This document shows, piece by piece, positions 50,601 through 59,184 of a stretch of DNA of 64,000 nucleotides. Source of the DNA: Lingula anatina. Lineage: Eukaryota > Brachiopoda > Lingulata > Lingulida > Lingulidae. The translations under genes and the position numbers were made by a program. The notes under the pieces were generated by a model. It made no database searches. It was not told the origin of the DNA and saw only the letters and a list, made by a program, of their open reading frames with translations. The stretch spans positions 109,692 through 173,691 of the forward strand of contig NW_019775826.1 in NCBI RefSeq assembly GCF_001039355.2. The letters are read 5' to 3'. Each line of letters starts with the position of its first letter. Position 1 is the first letter of the stretch.

Positions 50601-53600
50601 TTTGGCTTGTCGCATCTTTAAATCTGAAGTGCTGCTAATAGTCTATAATGAAAGAAACGATTTCTGCAAAGTGTTTATATGACCTTGTGATCAAATTAAG
50701 GCTAATTGGTATGATTTAACGGAATTGAAAATCAGTAAAGCAACCCTATTAAATGGTGCTCCTATTATAATTTTCAGCCCTTCAACCACGTTCTACTTTC
50801 TTTGCTTCAACAAAGGCAAGATTCATTGAAGAAGACTGCTGAACCTATAACTCCTAAATGCTATGGTTAAAGTATTCCTACTTGTGGGAAAAGGTGAACC
50901 AAAAAGCAACCGCAGCTATGGAAATCCACGCATGGATATAACACGATTTTCCGCCATCTGACCACACGTTGTGAAAATATGACCGTGCACTAGCAGCGTT
51001 CATTCAGAAAAGCACTTCCCGCACACATCCGCACTTCTTTTTGTACGCCATGTTGTCAGAGTTTCTCGCTTCGGAGCACTTCTTAAGGCACTGTTTTACT
51101 TTTATACAATTCGGTCGAGGACTTTCACAATTAAGTGTCCATGTTTAAAATGAAACAGGTGCGGTGGTGACTTAAAAGCGTTTACCTAACTCTCACCTAT
51201 CTCACGTAGACAAACAGATGCATGTCAAATTTGCACAGTAATGGATCACCGCCTCTTTAAAACAGATACGAAAAAAAGTTTTATTTTTGAGTGGAAAGAC
51301 ATTTTTCGAAAAAAATATTGAAAAAGAAAATCTTGATAACCATCATTTACTAGGAAAAGACATCAACGTGTTGCCATCAAATCATTTTATATCAGAGCCG
51401 CAGCGTCAACAGGTGAACACGACTGCGCATGCGTTCTGCCTTGGGACTACTATTTCCAGTGAACCTAGTCAAATATAAGACGGGTTATCTGTTTAAGACG
51501 ACATTAATTAGTGAGGTTGACGTATACAGGAATATTAGCGTCCTTACAGCTATAAATATACCCGTTTTGATTGTAACTTTTGACAAGTTCCTCTAGCAAT
51601 GAATACTAGTGTGATAAATTAAACAGACTGACTTTATAGCACTGTATGCGAAGCACCATATAGGGTTGGTTGTTTAAGTATTTTTTTTAACAGACCACGG
51701 CACATATGAAGCAAACAAAACCAAACATGGCCAACGAAATTGACACAACACTGACTAACTTTGTTTTGACATCTTTAAAGTCGAGCAAGGAAGGGTGAAA
51801 TCATCGCGCATGATGTTATGAACGAAGGACTCCAGACCATTTATAGTTATACTTTGGCAGGATAGGTTTATGCACGCTTATGACTAGAGGCCATCCTAGT
51901 ATGTATTGCCGTCCTACTAGAGACTTTGTCTGTTTAAACACAATTCCAAACGGAAATGTCACAAGAAGGCCGCAAAAACACTTCATTTGGAACTGCCTTC
52001 GTCCCACGTGAGATTTGAATTATCGCCGCTAAATGCGCGATGTTTCCATATCTCGCGAGATGGAACGAAAGGATGAGAGCGGAAACAGATTGGCTTTATA
52101 TATCACGCACGCACACACACACACACACATACAAAAATATTTGCATGATGAGTTGATATGCCTATGGGGTAACTTTAGGTGCGGTGTCGTCATGATATGG
52201 CAAATGCTTTAAATAACTTCCCCGTCGTACCACTAGCGATGCAACATCTTAAGTTAAAATTACCCAATGCAACGTGATAATTTATAGGTCTCGGAATGAA
52301 CGACAGCTACCAAGTCCATTATTGGAGCATGCCGGTATATGGCATTTTCGTCATGTTTAAATACAGAGCGATTTTAAGCATTTTGTTTTGCATTAAAGTA
52401 TCTAGGTTAAGAAAGCTATATAACTTACCGTAATTGGTTTAGAACATCTAGCAACTTCAGCGCTGCAAAGAAAAAGAAGAGAAATTCAGTTATAAATTAA
52501 ATACTTTTGTACAATAATAAATACAGTTATAAATTAAATACTTTTGTACAATAATAAATACAAATGCTACCAAAGTGCATTCCACCTGGTGAAAATCGTT
52601 TTTTTCTGTGAACAAACAATGATTAACATCTCTTCTCATCACTTTTTTAAAAGAAAGTATCATTCCATCCCAAATCTATAAGCACATTTTGTTCGATGTA
52701 CGAAATCTGATAGGAAACATTTGTGACCTTGAAAACGCTCGGGGAAGATATTTTTTCAAACTCGTTCTGCGTCCTATGGCACTTACTGGTAGGTCTCATC
52801 GTTTCATCCCCGCTTCTGTTCTTGGAACAACGCGACATAAGTAATCTAACAACCATCAATTTAACATTTCAGTCCCTTATCTATATACATTTCAACAGCA
52901 TTTGACCAAAATCTGCAGCGTATACTTTCTCTTCTTCACTCCGACTCGCTACCATCTTTTTTTGCTGTCACACTGAGCCTTGTATCATGGCAGACTTCAT
53001 CATATTACCTACACGCACTATTTAACTCAACGATGTAAACAAGAAACAATATGATTAAATACGATCCGGCCATGTATTGGCACGTTTAACGACGAAAATC
53101 CTTTGTTTGAATGATCGGAATCTTCCTTAGATCATCGGTAATGTCGAACGGTAAACAGGCCTTTTAGGCGATATAATTATTCAGTGACGACCAACTATGC
53201 GGGTTTTGTTCGGGTTTGAAGATCATTGAAAATCAGTGTGAGTCATTTCCATTCAAACAGTGTGAGTTGGTAAGAGGACCTTGATTTTGAGCGACTTCCT
53301 GCATAGAATCCAATGATATACTTGCGTATATTACGCCATTCTCGTCGTAGCGGAATGTCATTTTGAACCTGCCCTCTTCCCCGGGAAATACCTCTTTAAG
53401 TAAGATAAAAAAGTAGGTCCAGAATTCTTCCAAATGAGGTTTAACTAATGCAGACCTAGCATTTAAACTTTTCTTTAATGGCATTTGTGTCAAAATATTT
53501 GTTAGAACCGAATAATCCCCAAATTTAGTCGAAATGAATTGAGTTACTCAGCCTCGCTTTCTTTTACAAAACACTAACTAGAAGGGCATCTATCCTTTGA

Positions 53601-56600
53601 ATTTTAGACATACATGTTTCATTTTCATAAAGATATACAGTTTGACACAAGAACATGTTTCTGGGAAAGATCGGTTTCATTTTTGGGAAAAATGTTTTTT
53701 TTTTTACTTTTGACCTTGTGTAACGTATTTAATGTACCTCCTACCTAATATGACAACGTCTGCAGAAGCGATACAAAACATTCTTGAAACTTCATGCATA
53801 CATATCCAATTTGCTTTCTTACGTATACAATACCAAATTATCTAAAGAACCAGGAAAGGAGACCAAAAATTGATTAAATTAAGTCAAATGTTAGTGAAAT
53901 TTCGTGACCTCACTTCAGTGAGTGTTCTTAAGCCCCATACATCTTCCAGATAAATAAGCGCCTCATTATATTTGCAGTAATATATTCACATTCAAAGTCC
54001 AGTACGGGTGCATGCAGTGTTCGCCACGGGACCCTATACTGAACGTGAGAGGCACAACAAGCCTTTTCCTGTTCGTTAAGTGTCTCCAGTCAAAAAGATG
54101 AACGCGATAACTTGCCTTACACACTTTATTAATGTTTAACAATGTGCGAAGGGTTGTCCAATCCCGACAACGATTTCATTAGCGTTGCCTTCCCATGACT
54201 GGTCACCTCCCGTCCGTCTTTAACCCTACCCCCCCCCCCCCCTCGCGTGCGAGAGCAGCCCCCCTTCTTAATGGCCATGCTCACGACTGGTCATCCATTA
54301 GAAAGGTGCCGTCTCTTAATACCTATACTTTGTTTAATGGTTCACCAATATGTTATCAATAATGGTTATTACGTGATGTTGCTACACCTTCAAAAAGCAT
54401 CATCGGTATGTTGCAAATAATGGGATACTGAATCCAAGAACCGTTATCGCCCTGGTAGGGTCAGGGGGCATATTATGAGGAGATGTAATGTGTTTGGATT
54501 GATGTGCGTGTACAAGAGAAAAGTCAGTGCTCTGTTCCTCGGGCACTTATTTACCAAATTTCTCTAAGAGCTCGAACAATCACTCCACAAGGACATTTCG
54601 AAAACGCATCAATAGTAAAGGGCCATTTAAGTATCAAACAGGACACAAACACTCAAACATATAGTTTTGGACAATAGTGTTACTCTAAAGTTAGGGAAAC
54701 TTTGTGTACGGCAAATGTTGACATTCGGCCCTGCATTGTCTCCGATCACGAACCAGGGTGAATTTGAGGAATAGTGAGTTTATCAAAATCTAAATGGACT
54801 GAATATGTCAACACAACGTAGTGAGAGAAGAGGCTGGTTGAAATATTAACACTGTCTCGGTTTTCTTTGGCTATTTTCTGATGTCGGTAGGTATTTGGGG
54901 TGGGGTTGGGTAAAGCTGGGTGTGACGGATGTATCGAAAATGCACCCGAGTGTCACGTATGTTTAAAATGTTCAAACATTTCTATATTCAGTCATCGCCT
55001 ATCCTTAATCATGATAAAAGTACAACTAAAAAGTCCTTTTCTGATCGTTGCATGTTGCATTCCTGCAAACAGATATTCCACTTTAGAATGTTTAAGCACA
55101 GTGTGATATTAGCATGAAAAACACACTATTTCACCACACACACTGGCAACCTAATATTCAATTTTTGTGAGGAAATCCATAAAACGGCTAACACCGATAA
55201 AATGTCATTTCTACGACGCCAGTTGTTTGTATCGTAGAGAAATCCCATTTTTAATCATAACTGACATCCAATAAATTGGTGCCTGTTGTTTTAAAAGTTG
55301 CCCATCAACTGGAGTATGCTGTCTTTATTATCAAAATGTAGTTTTTTGTTCAAACCCTGGCGCCGGAATTATACAAGACTACATTTGATGACAGTGTAAA
55401 TTTTGATACGCATTTCCTCATTATCAAAGTAGAAGCAACGTCTTACTTGTGGTTTAGAAGCTTGTCTTGTAAAAAAAACCACATTTTTCACCTCGCAAAA
55501 GGGATGGTGCGAGCGCATGCTTATGGCATATTTACACTAATAATTTTCTCGCTTCCACAGCCCATGAAACGCCGTCATCCATGCTAAGATATTTGAAAAA
55601 AGGATAGAAACCAGTGTGCCTGAATGAATGAAGCGTTTTCTCACTTGAAATGGACAAATACAGCTTAAATATAAGGAGATACGAATGTCGATACTGGTTT
55701 AAACACACCTAACATTTACAAAATGTGGTTGACGGGTAACTTAAAAACTTAAGATGAAAAAACATCAATTTGTTATACATCCTGAACACCTCTAATCAAT
55801 TAGACATTTTCCTTTGTATATTATCATCTCTCTCCTTGGGACTCCACCTCTTCGTGAAATGATTTTAATGTTAAAATGACAGGGTTAGAGATGCCATGCT
55901 TAAGATAAATGCCTGTTCATTGGTGGCTTTGTCATTACCACTGCAGATTATAGACTTTATAGGACGAAGTTTGCCCCCAAGACAAGATCCTATCGCTTGT
56001 CATATTCATTTGAGCCCGAAGCGTTGCTTCTCTATGCTGAATCCTGTATTAACTTACGGCAGCCTCGATGCTATCTTGTTATGACAAGTTGCGTGTGGGT
56101 TAAAGTTGGGCAACCCTTTTCGTGTAAACGTCTAAATAATCTCTGATATTCGCTTCAGAAAAAAATCTTGTGTACAATGATATCTTTGTCAAGTTTTGCG
56201 TGCATTTTCATCTACAAGTTCGTTATACAAAGAGTTTGAGCATAAAATGTTACTTAGAATAGTAGCTATTTTAGGTATATACTCGTTATCTAAAAGGAAA
56301 TATGGAGTATCATATCCCATCTAATGAATCTAATGACATTGTCGTGTACAAAATGTCCAAAAATGTCCCTCTCTTCTTTCGACCGCTTCGAAATCCATCC
56401 CGCTAAACCGTAAATCTTATTACGACTACCTTATTTTTATAGAAAGAGATGAGACGTCATCATACATGCTATAAGGCTCCAAAAAGGTCGAATACTTTCA
56501 AAACAATGTCAGTTTAATTATGACTTTTACAAAGTGTTCATGGCGGCAAGGGTATCCGTGCAACAGAATTAGGGATGTAATCCCCTGCTTGCCCAAGTGT

Positions 56601-58219
56601 ATTTTGCAACATGTTTAAAACGAATAATAGGGGAGATTCGATGGAGGAGACATAGAGCAGGGAGAGGAGGAAACAGTGGCCGGGCTACTGGAACCGTGCG
56701 TCACTGAGAGCACAAAATGATTACTTTTTGTCAAAAACTTCTGCATGCAAATGAACTTTTTTAAACTATTGCTTTGTCAAACTCATGCACTGCTTTAAAA
56801 CGTCAACATCTCGCCCTACATATAAAACGTATTCATATCACACCATAAAGTTAGTCAAAATATCTTGTTTTTGACGAAGGGTCTTGCCAACAGTCTCCCA
56901 CCGCGAATCCACAGCAAAGCTATCTCAATGTTCTCCAATGGTTGAGAGTCCACCCTTAATTTAATTATACTGTATCTGTATGGCCGGCACTGTTTTAACA
57001 AGGGCCTTGAGAAGACTTTAAATATGTCATTCTGCTGATGCTAATGACTCGCCCGGATAGGCGTCTTTTATCGCGAAGAGGTGGACTTCTTCATAATATA
57101 TCAAAGAGAAAAGCATTATCTTCTGAATGCTATTTAGTGCACCCATTTTGCACATCCCGGATGGTGTTCAGAAATAAGAAATGGTTTGTTTTAAAACATC
57201 TTTGGTTTGCTATAAACATCAGTTCACTTCGCAGGTGCAAACTCTTGCTCTTGTTGTAGACTTTTGTCTATTGTGTTTCAGTTTCATTCACAAGTACTCC
57301 ACGCCAATGCTTTGGTCTTAACTAGCGTAATGCGCAAATAGGTCGCTTATTTCACCATTACATGGAGTCTCCCGTTCAGTGTCACGGATTAGGTGAGATT
57401 TCATAGGTCACAGAAAAGCGTCTGACACCATCAATAAAACTACCTTCACTTAAGATACACTCGTTACCTAAGTCATTATTGAGCACACCGTGTCATAGGT
57501 AATCTACAATGGGACAATATATAATAATATGATATTGCGTAACTACACTGTAATCATCGGCAACGACGCCATTACACTGATAATCAGTAACAGGTATCAT
57601 AGGGGCTTACATGGCAAAGGCAAGATCACGGAGGCAAACCCCCACGAAATCATTCACTGATTATACGCGTCTGGTCACTAATTCCCCTAATTCCAGGGAT
57701 TTTTAAGTACAGACCCAGGTGACAGCTACATACCAGTACTCATTGGTTGTAATCTGATACATAGAAAACCATGGTCTAAAACTCGGTTAATTCCTTACCT
57801 TTCCTGACTTTCTCTGCTGGTGATTACGTGATTGCACAAAATGACACATTGGCCTTATTATAACTTTGGTTAATCTTTTAATTCATGTTTCTTTTTTTTT
57901 TTTTCGTTTTTTATTGTGTTATGTACACGAAAATAAGAACATTCCTACCGCCAAATTTTCGGTTTTATAGCCTCATATATACGAAAATGTGCAAGACCAA
58001 CTTAGGCCCCTCTTTTATGATTCTAGTTCCTGTAAACAGAAAAAGTTAAGACGACTTACCTATAAATTCGTTCCTTATCCGTACTCTAACCTTGATATCT
58101 TGGGCAGAGATGATAAGACAATTGATAAAGGCGAGAAGAGAAGTCTTATATTGGGCGTTCCCGTCTCCTGTGAGTTCCCGGATAATAACGAAAAATCTGT
58201 ACCTCTCATTTTTCTGTGT
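7394..58219 (-). CDS. INF2: INF2-type inverted formin, 14 coding exons, 5' end outside window
   Basis: The spliced model joins 58060-58219, 52429-52462, 44409-44559, 35038-35790, 32785-32949, 32252-32337, 28302-28402, 24120-24190, 23728-23835, 18306-18376, 16246-16366, 15744-15908, 15391-15478 and 7394-13299. All introns are GT-AG and the frame stays open for 2659 codons. Domain order is C-terminal DID armadillo region (residues 1 to about 160 of the visible part), FH1 (about 222-271), FH2 (about 292-650), basic coiled segment (about 660-690), then a long disordered tail. Formins of this family nucleate, elongate and sever actin filaments; vertebrate INF2 acts at the ER and in mitochondrial fission, and a DID-DAD contact inhibits it. 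FHDC1, the nearest relative, lacks a DID, so INF2 fits better. The initiator Met and first DID repeats are missing to the right. The tail is inflated by an apparent assembly duplication (8730-12502). Confidence 0.93.
8730..10615. repeat. Copy of 1886-nt near-identical direct repeat inside the INF2 last exon (left copy)
   Basis: Starts and ends with the same bases as the right copy and stops exactly at the N. On the - strand it is read second and connects properly to the downstream tail (PPRKK then TAGVSK). Collapsing the two copies would keep every flanking junction intact and remove exactly 629 residues. Confidence 0.97.
10616..10616. other. Single N at the junction of the two repeat copies (assembly join)
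   Basis: This is the only ambiguous base noticed in the window. It sits precisely between the two copies and becomes residue X. A one-base gap between contigs whose ends overlap by 1886 nt is the simplest explanation. Confidence 0.95.
10617..12502. repeat. Copy of 1886-nt near-identical direct repeat inside the INF2 last exon (right copy)
   Basis: Begins GTCTTTTTCCTTGG immediately after the N and ends TGTTGCAGTGTCAAC. It matches 8730-10615 at an offset of 1887. On the - strand it is read first and connects properly to the upstream tail (IESTDV then DTATKG). The offset is 629 codons, so the frame survives. One difference was found by eye: G at 9563 against A at 11450, both giving Thr. Confidence 0.97.
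12236..12330. repeat. Coding minisatellite, [10 protein letters not shown] repeats
   Basis: The + strand shows GTTTCAGTTTTAGC-like units repeated about five times. On the - strand these encode [20 protein letters not shown] and further TET units. A second copy at 10349-10443 is part of the large duplication. Low-complexity Thr/Lys/Glu sequence of this kind is prone to length polymorphism. Confidence 0.8.
13300..15390 (-). other. INF2 intron before the last exon
   Basis: 2.1 kb, AT-rich, CpG-poor; no supported feature inside. Confidence 0.8.
15391..15478 (-). CDS. INF2: INF2 exon: basic coiled segment after FH2
   Basis: Residues 663-691 plus one base, beginning [20 protein letters not shown] and ending SKKRPT. 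It is a highly charged single helix rich in Lys, Arg, Glu and Gln. Formins usually have such a helix right after FH2; in family members it contributes to actin-side or severing activity. The acceptor is TTTATAG and the donor GTACGTA. The last G joins GT of the final exon to give Gly. Confidence 0.9.
15744..15908 (-). CDS. INF2: INF2 exon: end of FH2
   Basis: Residues 608-662, 55 codons, phase 0 at both ends. It contains [19 protein letters not shown] and [17 protein letters not shown]. The LCDFFCED...FxxF(C/N)xF pattern is the usual last helical part of FH2. The acceptor is TTTTTTAG and the donor GTATAATT. The intron side of the acceptor is tandemly duplicated (15910-15990), which creates a second AG acceptor 41 nt upstream. 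Confidence 0.91.
15910..15990. repeat. 40-bp tandem duplication at the intron side of a splice acceptor
   Basis: 15910-15950 and 15951-15990 share TAAAAAGTGTAACA and AGTTATCTCATGAAAAG. The duplication includes the acceptor tract of exon 15744-15908, so the - strand gains a second TTTTTAG at 15950-15951. Confidence 0.85.
16246..16366 (-). CDS. INF2: INF2 exon: FH2 post, coiled helices
   Basis: Residues 567-607, with [20 protein letters not shown] followed by [16 protein letters not shown]. It matches the late FH2 helices that form the dimer post, and it is rich in leucine heptad-like spacing. The acceptor is GTTTTAG and the donor GTATGA. It ends in phase 0. Confidence 0.9.
16367..18305 (-). 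other. INF2 intron in the FH2 post region
   Basis: 1.9 kb, AT-rich; no exon, element or RNA gene recognised. Confidence 0.8.
18306..18376 (-). CDS. INF2: INF2 exon: FH2 post region
   Basis: Residues 544-566 plus two bases, [20 protein letters not shown] and EAS. This is the acidic-to-helical segment after LHYV that normally runs to the FH2 post helices. The acceptor is TTTCAG and the donor GTAAGTAATG. It joins the next exon through CA plus G (Gln). The preceding intron is 5.35 kb. Confidence 0.9.
18377..23727 (-). other. INF2 intron (5.35 kb)
   Basis: Contains MITE-like copy A (19664-19924). Otherwise AT-rich with scattered CpG; no coding exon recognised. Confidence 0.8.
19664..19924. mobile_element. 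MITE-like imperfect inverted-repeat element, copy A
   Basis: Starts TTAGACCCCATTCCCATA and ends with the inverted TACGGGTATGGGGTCTTAG. It contains an inner inverted pair (CATCTCCAAGGGGATTCTCG against CGAGAATC-type sequence) around TAAGCAGCTT. It is related to copy B at 34784-34985. Non-coding, in the 18.4-23.7 kb INF2 intron. Confidence 0.65.
23728..23835 (-). CDS. INF2: INF2 exon: FH2 core, [12 protein letters not shown]
   Basis: Residues 508-543, 36 codons, phase 0 at both ends. [18 protein letters not shown] is the canonical FH2 sequence directly after GNxxN (consensus G-x-x-x-G-x-A-x-G-F-K-L-x-x-L-x-K-L). It is followed by [13 protein letters not shown], the conserved lead into the post helix. 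This is the most secure family assignment in the window. The acceptor is CCTCAG and the donor GTATGTA. Confidence 0.95.
24120..24190 (-). CDS. INF2: INF2 exon: FH2 core with GNFLN
   Basis: Residues 484-507, encoding [20 protein letters not shown] and then LNS. GNFLN is the family GNxxN motif, the most conserved part of FH2, involved in dimerisation and actin contact. The acceptor is TTTCAG and the donor GTAAGTGA. It ends in phase 0. Confidence 0.93.
24191..28301 (-). other. INF2 intron (4.1 kb)
   Basis: Contains the GT microsatellite. A small CpG cluster at 25460-25530 (TTCGATGACG, GAGGACTCGTCGCA) stands out from the CpG-poor surroundings but has no ORF support. Confidence 0.75.
24291..24323. 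repeat. (GT)n microsatellite
   Basis: GT dinucleotides with TTGT interruptions, about 100 bases upstream (transcript sense) of the GNFLN exon. Confidence 0.9.
28302..28402 (-). CDS. INF2: INF2 exon: FH2 domain
   Basis: Residues 450-483, containing [18 protein letters not shown] and [13 protein letters not shown]. These are the FH2 helices that follow the LxLP turn; formins have a similar R-x-E-x-L-L pattern here. The acceptor is ATTACAG and the donor GTAGGT. The final G joins with AA of the next exon to form Glu. Confidence 0.91.
28403..32251 (-). other. INF2 intron (3.85 kb)
   Basis: AT-rich. A CpG cluster at about 30030-30160 and a GAAGCGAAGC-rich patch near 31005-31030 look like old inserted sequence. 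No family recognised. Confidence 0.7.
32252..32337 (-). CDS. INF2: INF2 exon: FH2 domain
   Basis: Residues 422-449 plus two bases. It encodes [20 protein letters not shown] and then YLQLLTLP, the FH2 segment in which a phase-spanning Ser links to YRLRVESL of the next exon. The acceptor is TTTGCAG and the donor GTAAGGTT. Confidence 0.92.
32338..32784 (-). other. INF2 intron (447 bp)
   Basis: AT-rich; nothing else seen. Confidence 0.8.
32785..32949 (-). CDS. INF2: INF2 exon: FH2 domain, knob region
   Basis: Residues 367-421, 55 codons, phase 0 at both ends. It contains [18 protein letters not shown], matching the FH2 consensus LDxKRxxNxxIFLxQF that starts the actin-binding knob, and [15 protein letters not shown], the next FH2 helix. 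The acceptor is CATTTCAG and the donor GTATAGCC. Confidence 0.93.
34164..34190. repeat. G-rich tract in INF2 intron
   Basis: Runs of five, fourteen or more, and three G separated by single bases on the + strand; C-rich on the transcribed strand. Confidence 0.8.
34784..34985. mobile_element. MITE-like imperfect inverted-repeat element, copy B
   Basis: Begins AGGGACCATTCCCATACC and ends GGTTTTATAGGAACCC. Its ACTAGCAGGATCGATCTATC is mirrored by GATAGATTGATCCTGCTAGT near the other end. It shares CATTCCCATA, CCAAGGGG and CACTAAATTGCAT-type blocks with copy A, so both belong to one family. It ends about 50 bases from the FH1 exon donor. Confidence 0.65.
35038..35790 (-). CDS. INF2: INF2 exon: end of DID, linker, FH1 and start of FH2
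   Basis: Residues 116-366. It begins [19 protein letters not shown], the last DID armadillo helices, continues through [15 protein letters not shown], and then a serine-rich linker. FH1 (about 222-271) has three runs of seven prolines and shorter runs, broken by Gly, Val and Met. These are the profilin-actin and SH3/WW binding tracks of formins. FH2 begins at about residue 292 with [15 protein letters not shown], the lasso/linker signature. The acceptor is TTCTTCAG and the donor GTAAGAC; both boundaries are phase 0. This is the largest internal exon. Confidence 0.93.
38300..39300 (-). promoter_or_regulatory. Candidate internal promoter at a CpG density step
   Basis: CpG dinucleotides are rare to the left (about one per 100 bases across the 36-38.2 kb intron). 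They become frequent from about 38.35 kb onward. In invertebrates with mosaic methylation, germline-transcribed gene bodies lose CpG while promoters keep it. A step inside an intron, next to an ATG-plus-donor exon, fits an internal start of transcription. No clear TATA box was identified. The exact start cannot be fixed from sequence alone. Confidence 0.3.
38729..38857 (-). CDS. INF2: Candidate alternative first exon giving a short formin without most of the DID
   Basis: Reading the - strand, an ATG at 38857-38855 opens 43 codons without a stop (start [15 protein letters not shown], end FRGLPGKD). It runs straight into GTAAGTAG, one of the strongest donors in the locus. An in-frame TGA lies 30 bases before the ATG, so this is a defined start, not the tail of another frame. 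It ends in phase 0, exactly what the FH1 exon at 35790 needs, so the product would read GKD then VSGTPQEL. The position coincides with the CpG step at about 38.3 kb. No family similarity is recognised in the 43 residues. Transcription is not proven; a chance ORF plus donor is the alternative. Confidence 0.4.
41625..41663. repeat. (CT)n microsatellite
   Basis: CT dinucleotides with one A interruption, preceded by a run of C. Confidence 0.95.
43084..43440. repeat. Diverged ~243-bp tandem duplication with conserved octamer ATTTGCAT
   Basis: 43084-43200 and 43328-43440 share ACTCCCC, the octamer (43102-43109 and 43345-43352) and a GATTAGATATA...TTGC...CTTTGTG block. The rest has diverged. Confidence 0.55.
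43468..43493. repeat. (CT)n microsatellite
   Basis: About 12 CT units followed by CA repeats. Confidence 0.9.
44409..44559 (-). CDS. INF2: INF2 exon: DID, central part
   Basis: Encodes residues 65-115, including [17 protein letters not shown] and [15 protein letters not shown]. This is the INF2/mDia pattern of an acidic segment after the VFDE helix, followed by the helix of the next armadillo repeat. The acceptor is TTTCAG and the donor GTAAAGCG. It ends in phase 0 and joins directly to VSGTPQEL of the FH1 exon. The following intron is 8.6 kb and contains the CpG step and candidate alternative first exon described separately. Confidence 0.9.
47920..47955. repeat. G-rich tract, potential G-quadruplex on the + strand
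   Basis: A run of 14 G followed by TT, six G, T, six G, T, GG and A with GGG. At least four G3+ runs have very short loops. Confidence 0.8.
52111..52129. repeat. (CA)n microsatellite
   Basis: About nine CA units. Confidence 0.85.
52429..52462 (-). CDS. INF2: INF2 34-nt micro-exon: DID helix
   Basis: This micro-exon encodes [10 protein letters not shown], the helix that follows the EFI end of the previous DID exon in INF2. It enters with two bases (the G from the previous exon plus CG makes Ala) and leaves with CG, which the A of the next exon completes to Arg. The acceptor is TTTGCAG and the donor GTAAGTTA. A 34-nt exon is easy to miss by automated prediction. A 37-bp tandem duplication lies about 25 bp upstream in its intron. 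Confidence 0.88.
52487..52560. repeat. Two perfect 37-bp tandem repeats
   Basis: The unit beginning CAGTTATAAATTAAATACTT is repeated exactly at 52487 and 52524. It lies 25 bp upstream (transcript sense) of the 34-nt micro-exon. Confidence 0.9.
53233..53548 (-). other. Unassigned open reading frame with protein-like composition
   Basis: Open for about 104 codons after a TGA, with segments such as [40 protein letters not shown] and [18 protein letters not shown]. It is well mixed in composition, unlike most frames here. It cannot be an INF2 exon, because the flanking DID exons join contiguously without it. It may be a remnant of a mobile element, a nested gene exon, or chance. No family recognised. 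Confidence 0.25.
56700..56870. repeat. Diverged dispersed direct repeat, copy 1
   Basis: Shares ordered blocks with about 59185-59390: TTTGTCA-AAACTTC-GCATG, CTTTGTCAAAC, ATGCA-TGCT, CAACATCTC and TAGTCAAAAT. Probably an old interspersed element without coding capacity. Confidence 0.45.
58060..58219 (-). CDS. INF2: INF2 exon: DID armadillo repeats (first exon visible)
   Basis: Visible residues 1-53 plus one base. The acceptor is TTTTCAG and the donor GTAAGTCG. The peptide contains [26 protein letters not shown] and IRNEFI, the order of the armadillo helices in the Diaphanous inhibitory domain of INF2 and mDia. In the family this domain binds the C-terminal DAD and keeps the FH2 off actin. 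The exon starts in phase 0 with no Met, so at least one upstream coding exon is missing from the window. Confidence 0.88.
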
Positions 58220-59184
58220 CTGAAAATAGGAAAAATATAAAACTTTCAATTAGCAAATTGATTTTGAAAATTCTTTTCCGTTAAAATACGAAAATTACAA
58301 TTCTAAAAGAATTCTATTGTGATAAGCAATTATTTTATAAAACTATACCCCCAATGCTTAAAGCCATACACTTTCCTTGAACGATTCTGTTATGTTATAT
58401 ATTTTCTAGTAAAGTCGCCTAAAGACAATGGTCTACTAGTGTGCACATACCCCATTTGCATATAATTTATTCAAGTCGTTAAAATATAATTTCAATTTCC
58501 TGTGTTATATTGTACACTTGCAGATTGTGAATGCTGTTCATAAATCATCATGGTCGTAAAAAAATTAATCTCCAAAACAAGTGCCTGCACAGTTTGAACG
58601 AGATCGCAGTGGCGATAATGATAATCACGACGATGGTAATGGTGATAATGGATCCGATAAATTTTACAAAAAAAAAGTGACTTTATTCTCGTATCAACAA
58701 GACCAAATGTACCATTTGTCAATTTGAATGATTATTTTAATGACAAGCGCCATCATTTTGTCCCTTTTCTTTAAAAACAAGAGCCCTGAGAGTTACGGCA
58801 CCCCGCAGTGATAATAAGAGGTGAGGGCAATCGCAAGACTAAAGTTGACATCTTTATTCTTAACGATAATAAGTTTTTACGCGTGCAGGTCAAGTGGAGG
58901 CAAACAAGTGCAAACTTGCAGGTGTCAGAGTCGACAGAAATCAGTAGTTGGTCACCAACAAGTGCACTTTCACAAACGGTTTCCTTACCGCCCCATCCGA
59001 GTGTTTGCACGATGACTACGACAAAGCTCGATAATGTTCCATTGAAGACAACCATGAAGTGAATTTAATAAAACTAATCGCAAAACCTCCAAGAGGTTGG
59101 TATCAAAATTGACCTTTTTGGTGACGAATGTGTCGCATAAGTTTTCTCAAACAGTGTCATTTAAGGTAGGCCTTTATGGCATTG

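Larger units (their letters stand above)
44560..52428 (-). other. INF2 intron (7.9 kb) within the DID
   Basis: CpG-rich throughout, with the G-quadruplex-type tract at 47920 and a CA microsatellite. Open frames of up to 119 codons occur on both strands, but none resembles a known protein. Confidence 0.75.
52463..58059 (-). other. INF2 intron (5.6 kb) within the DID
   Basis: CpG-rich. It contains the 37-bp tandem repeat, a C run at 54229-54242, dispersed repeat copy 1, and an unassigned open frame at 53233-53548 (- strand). Confidence 0.75.

Noticed and set aside
7394-58219. FHDC1 instead of INF2
   Set aside because: FHDC1 lacks the armadillo DID, which is present here in correct order and splice phase upstream of FH1.
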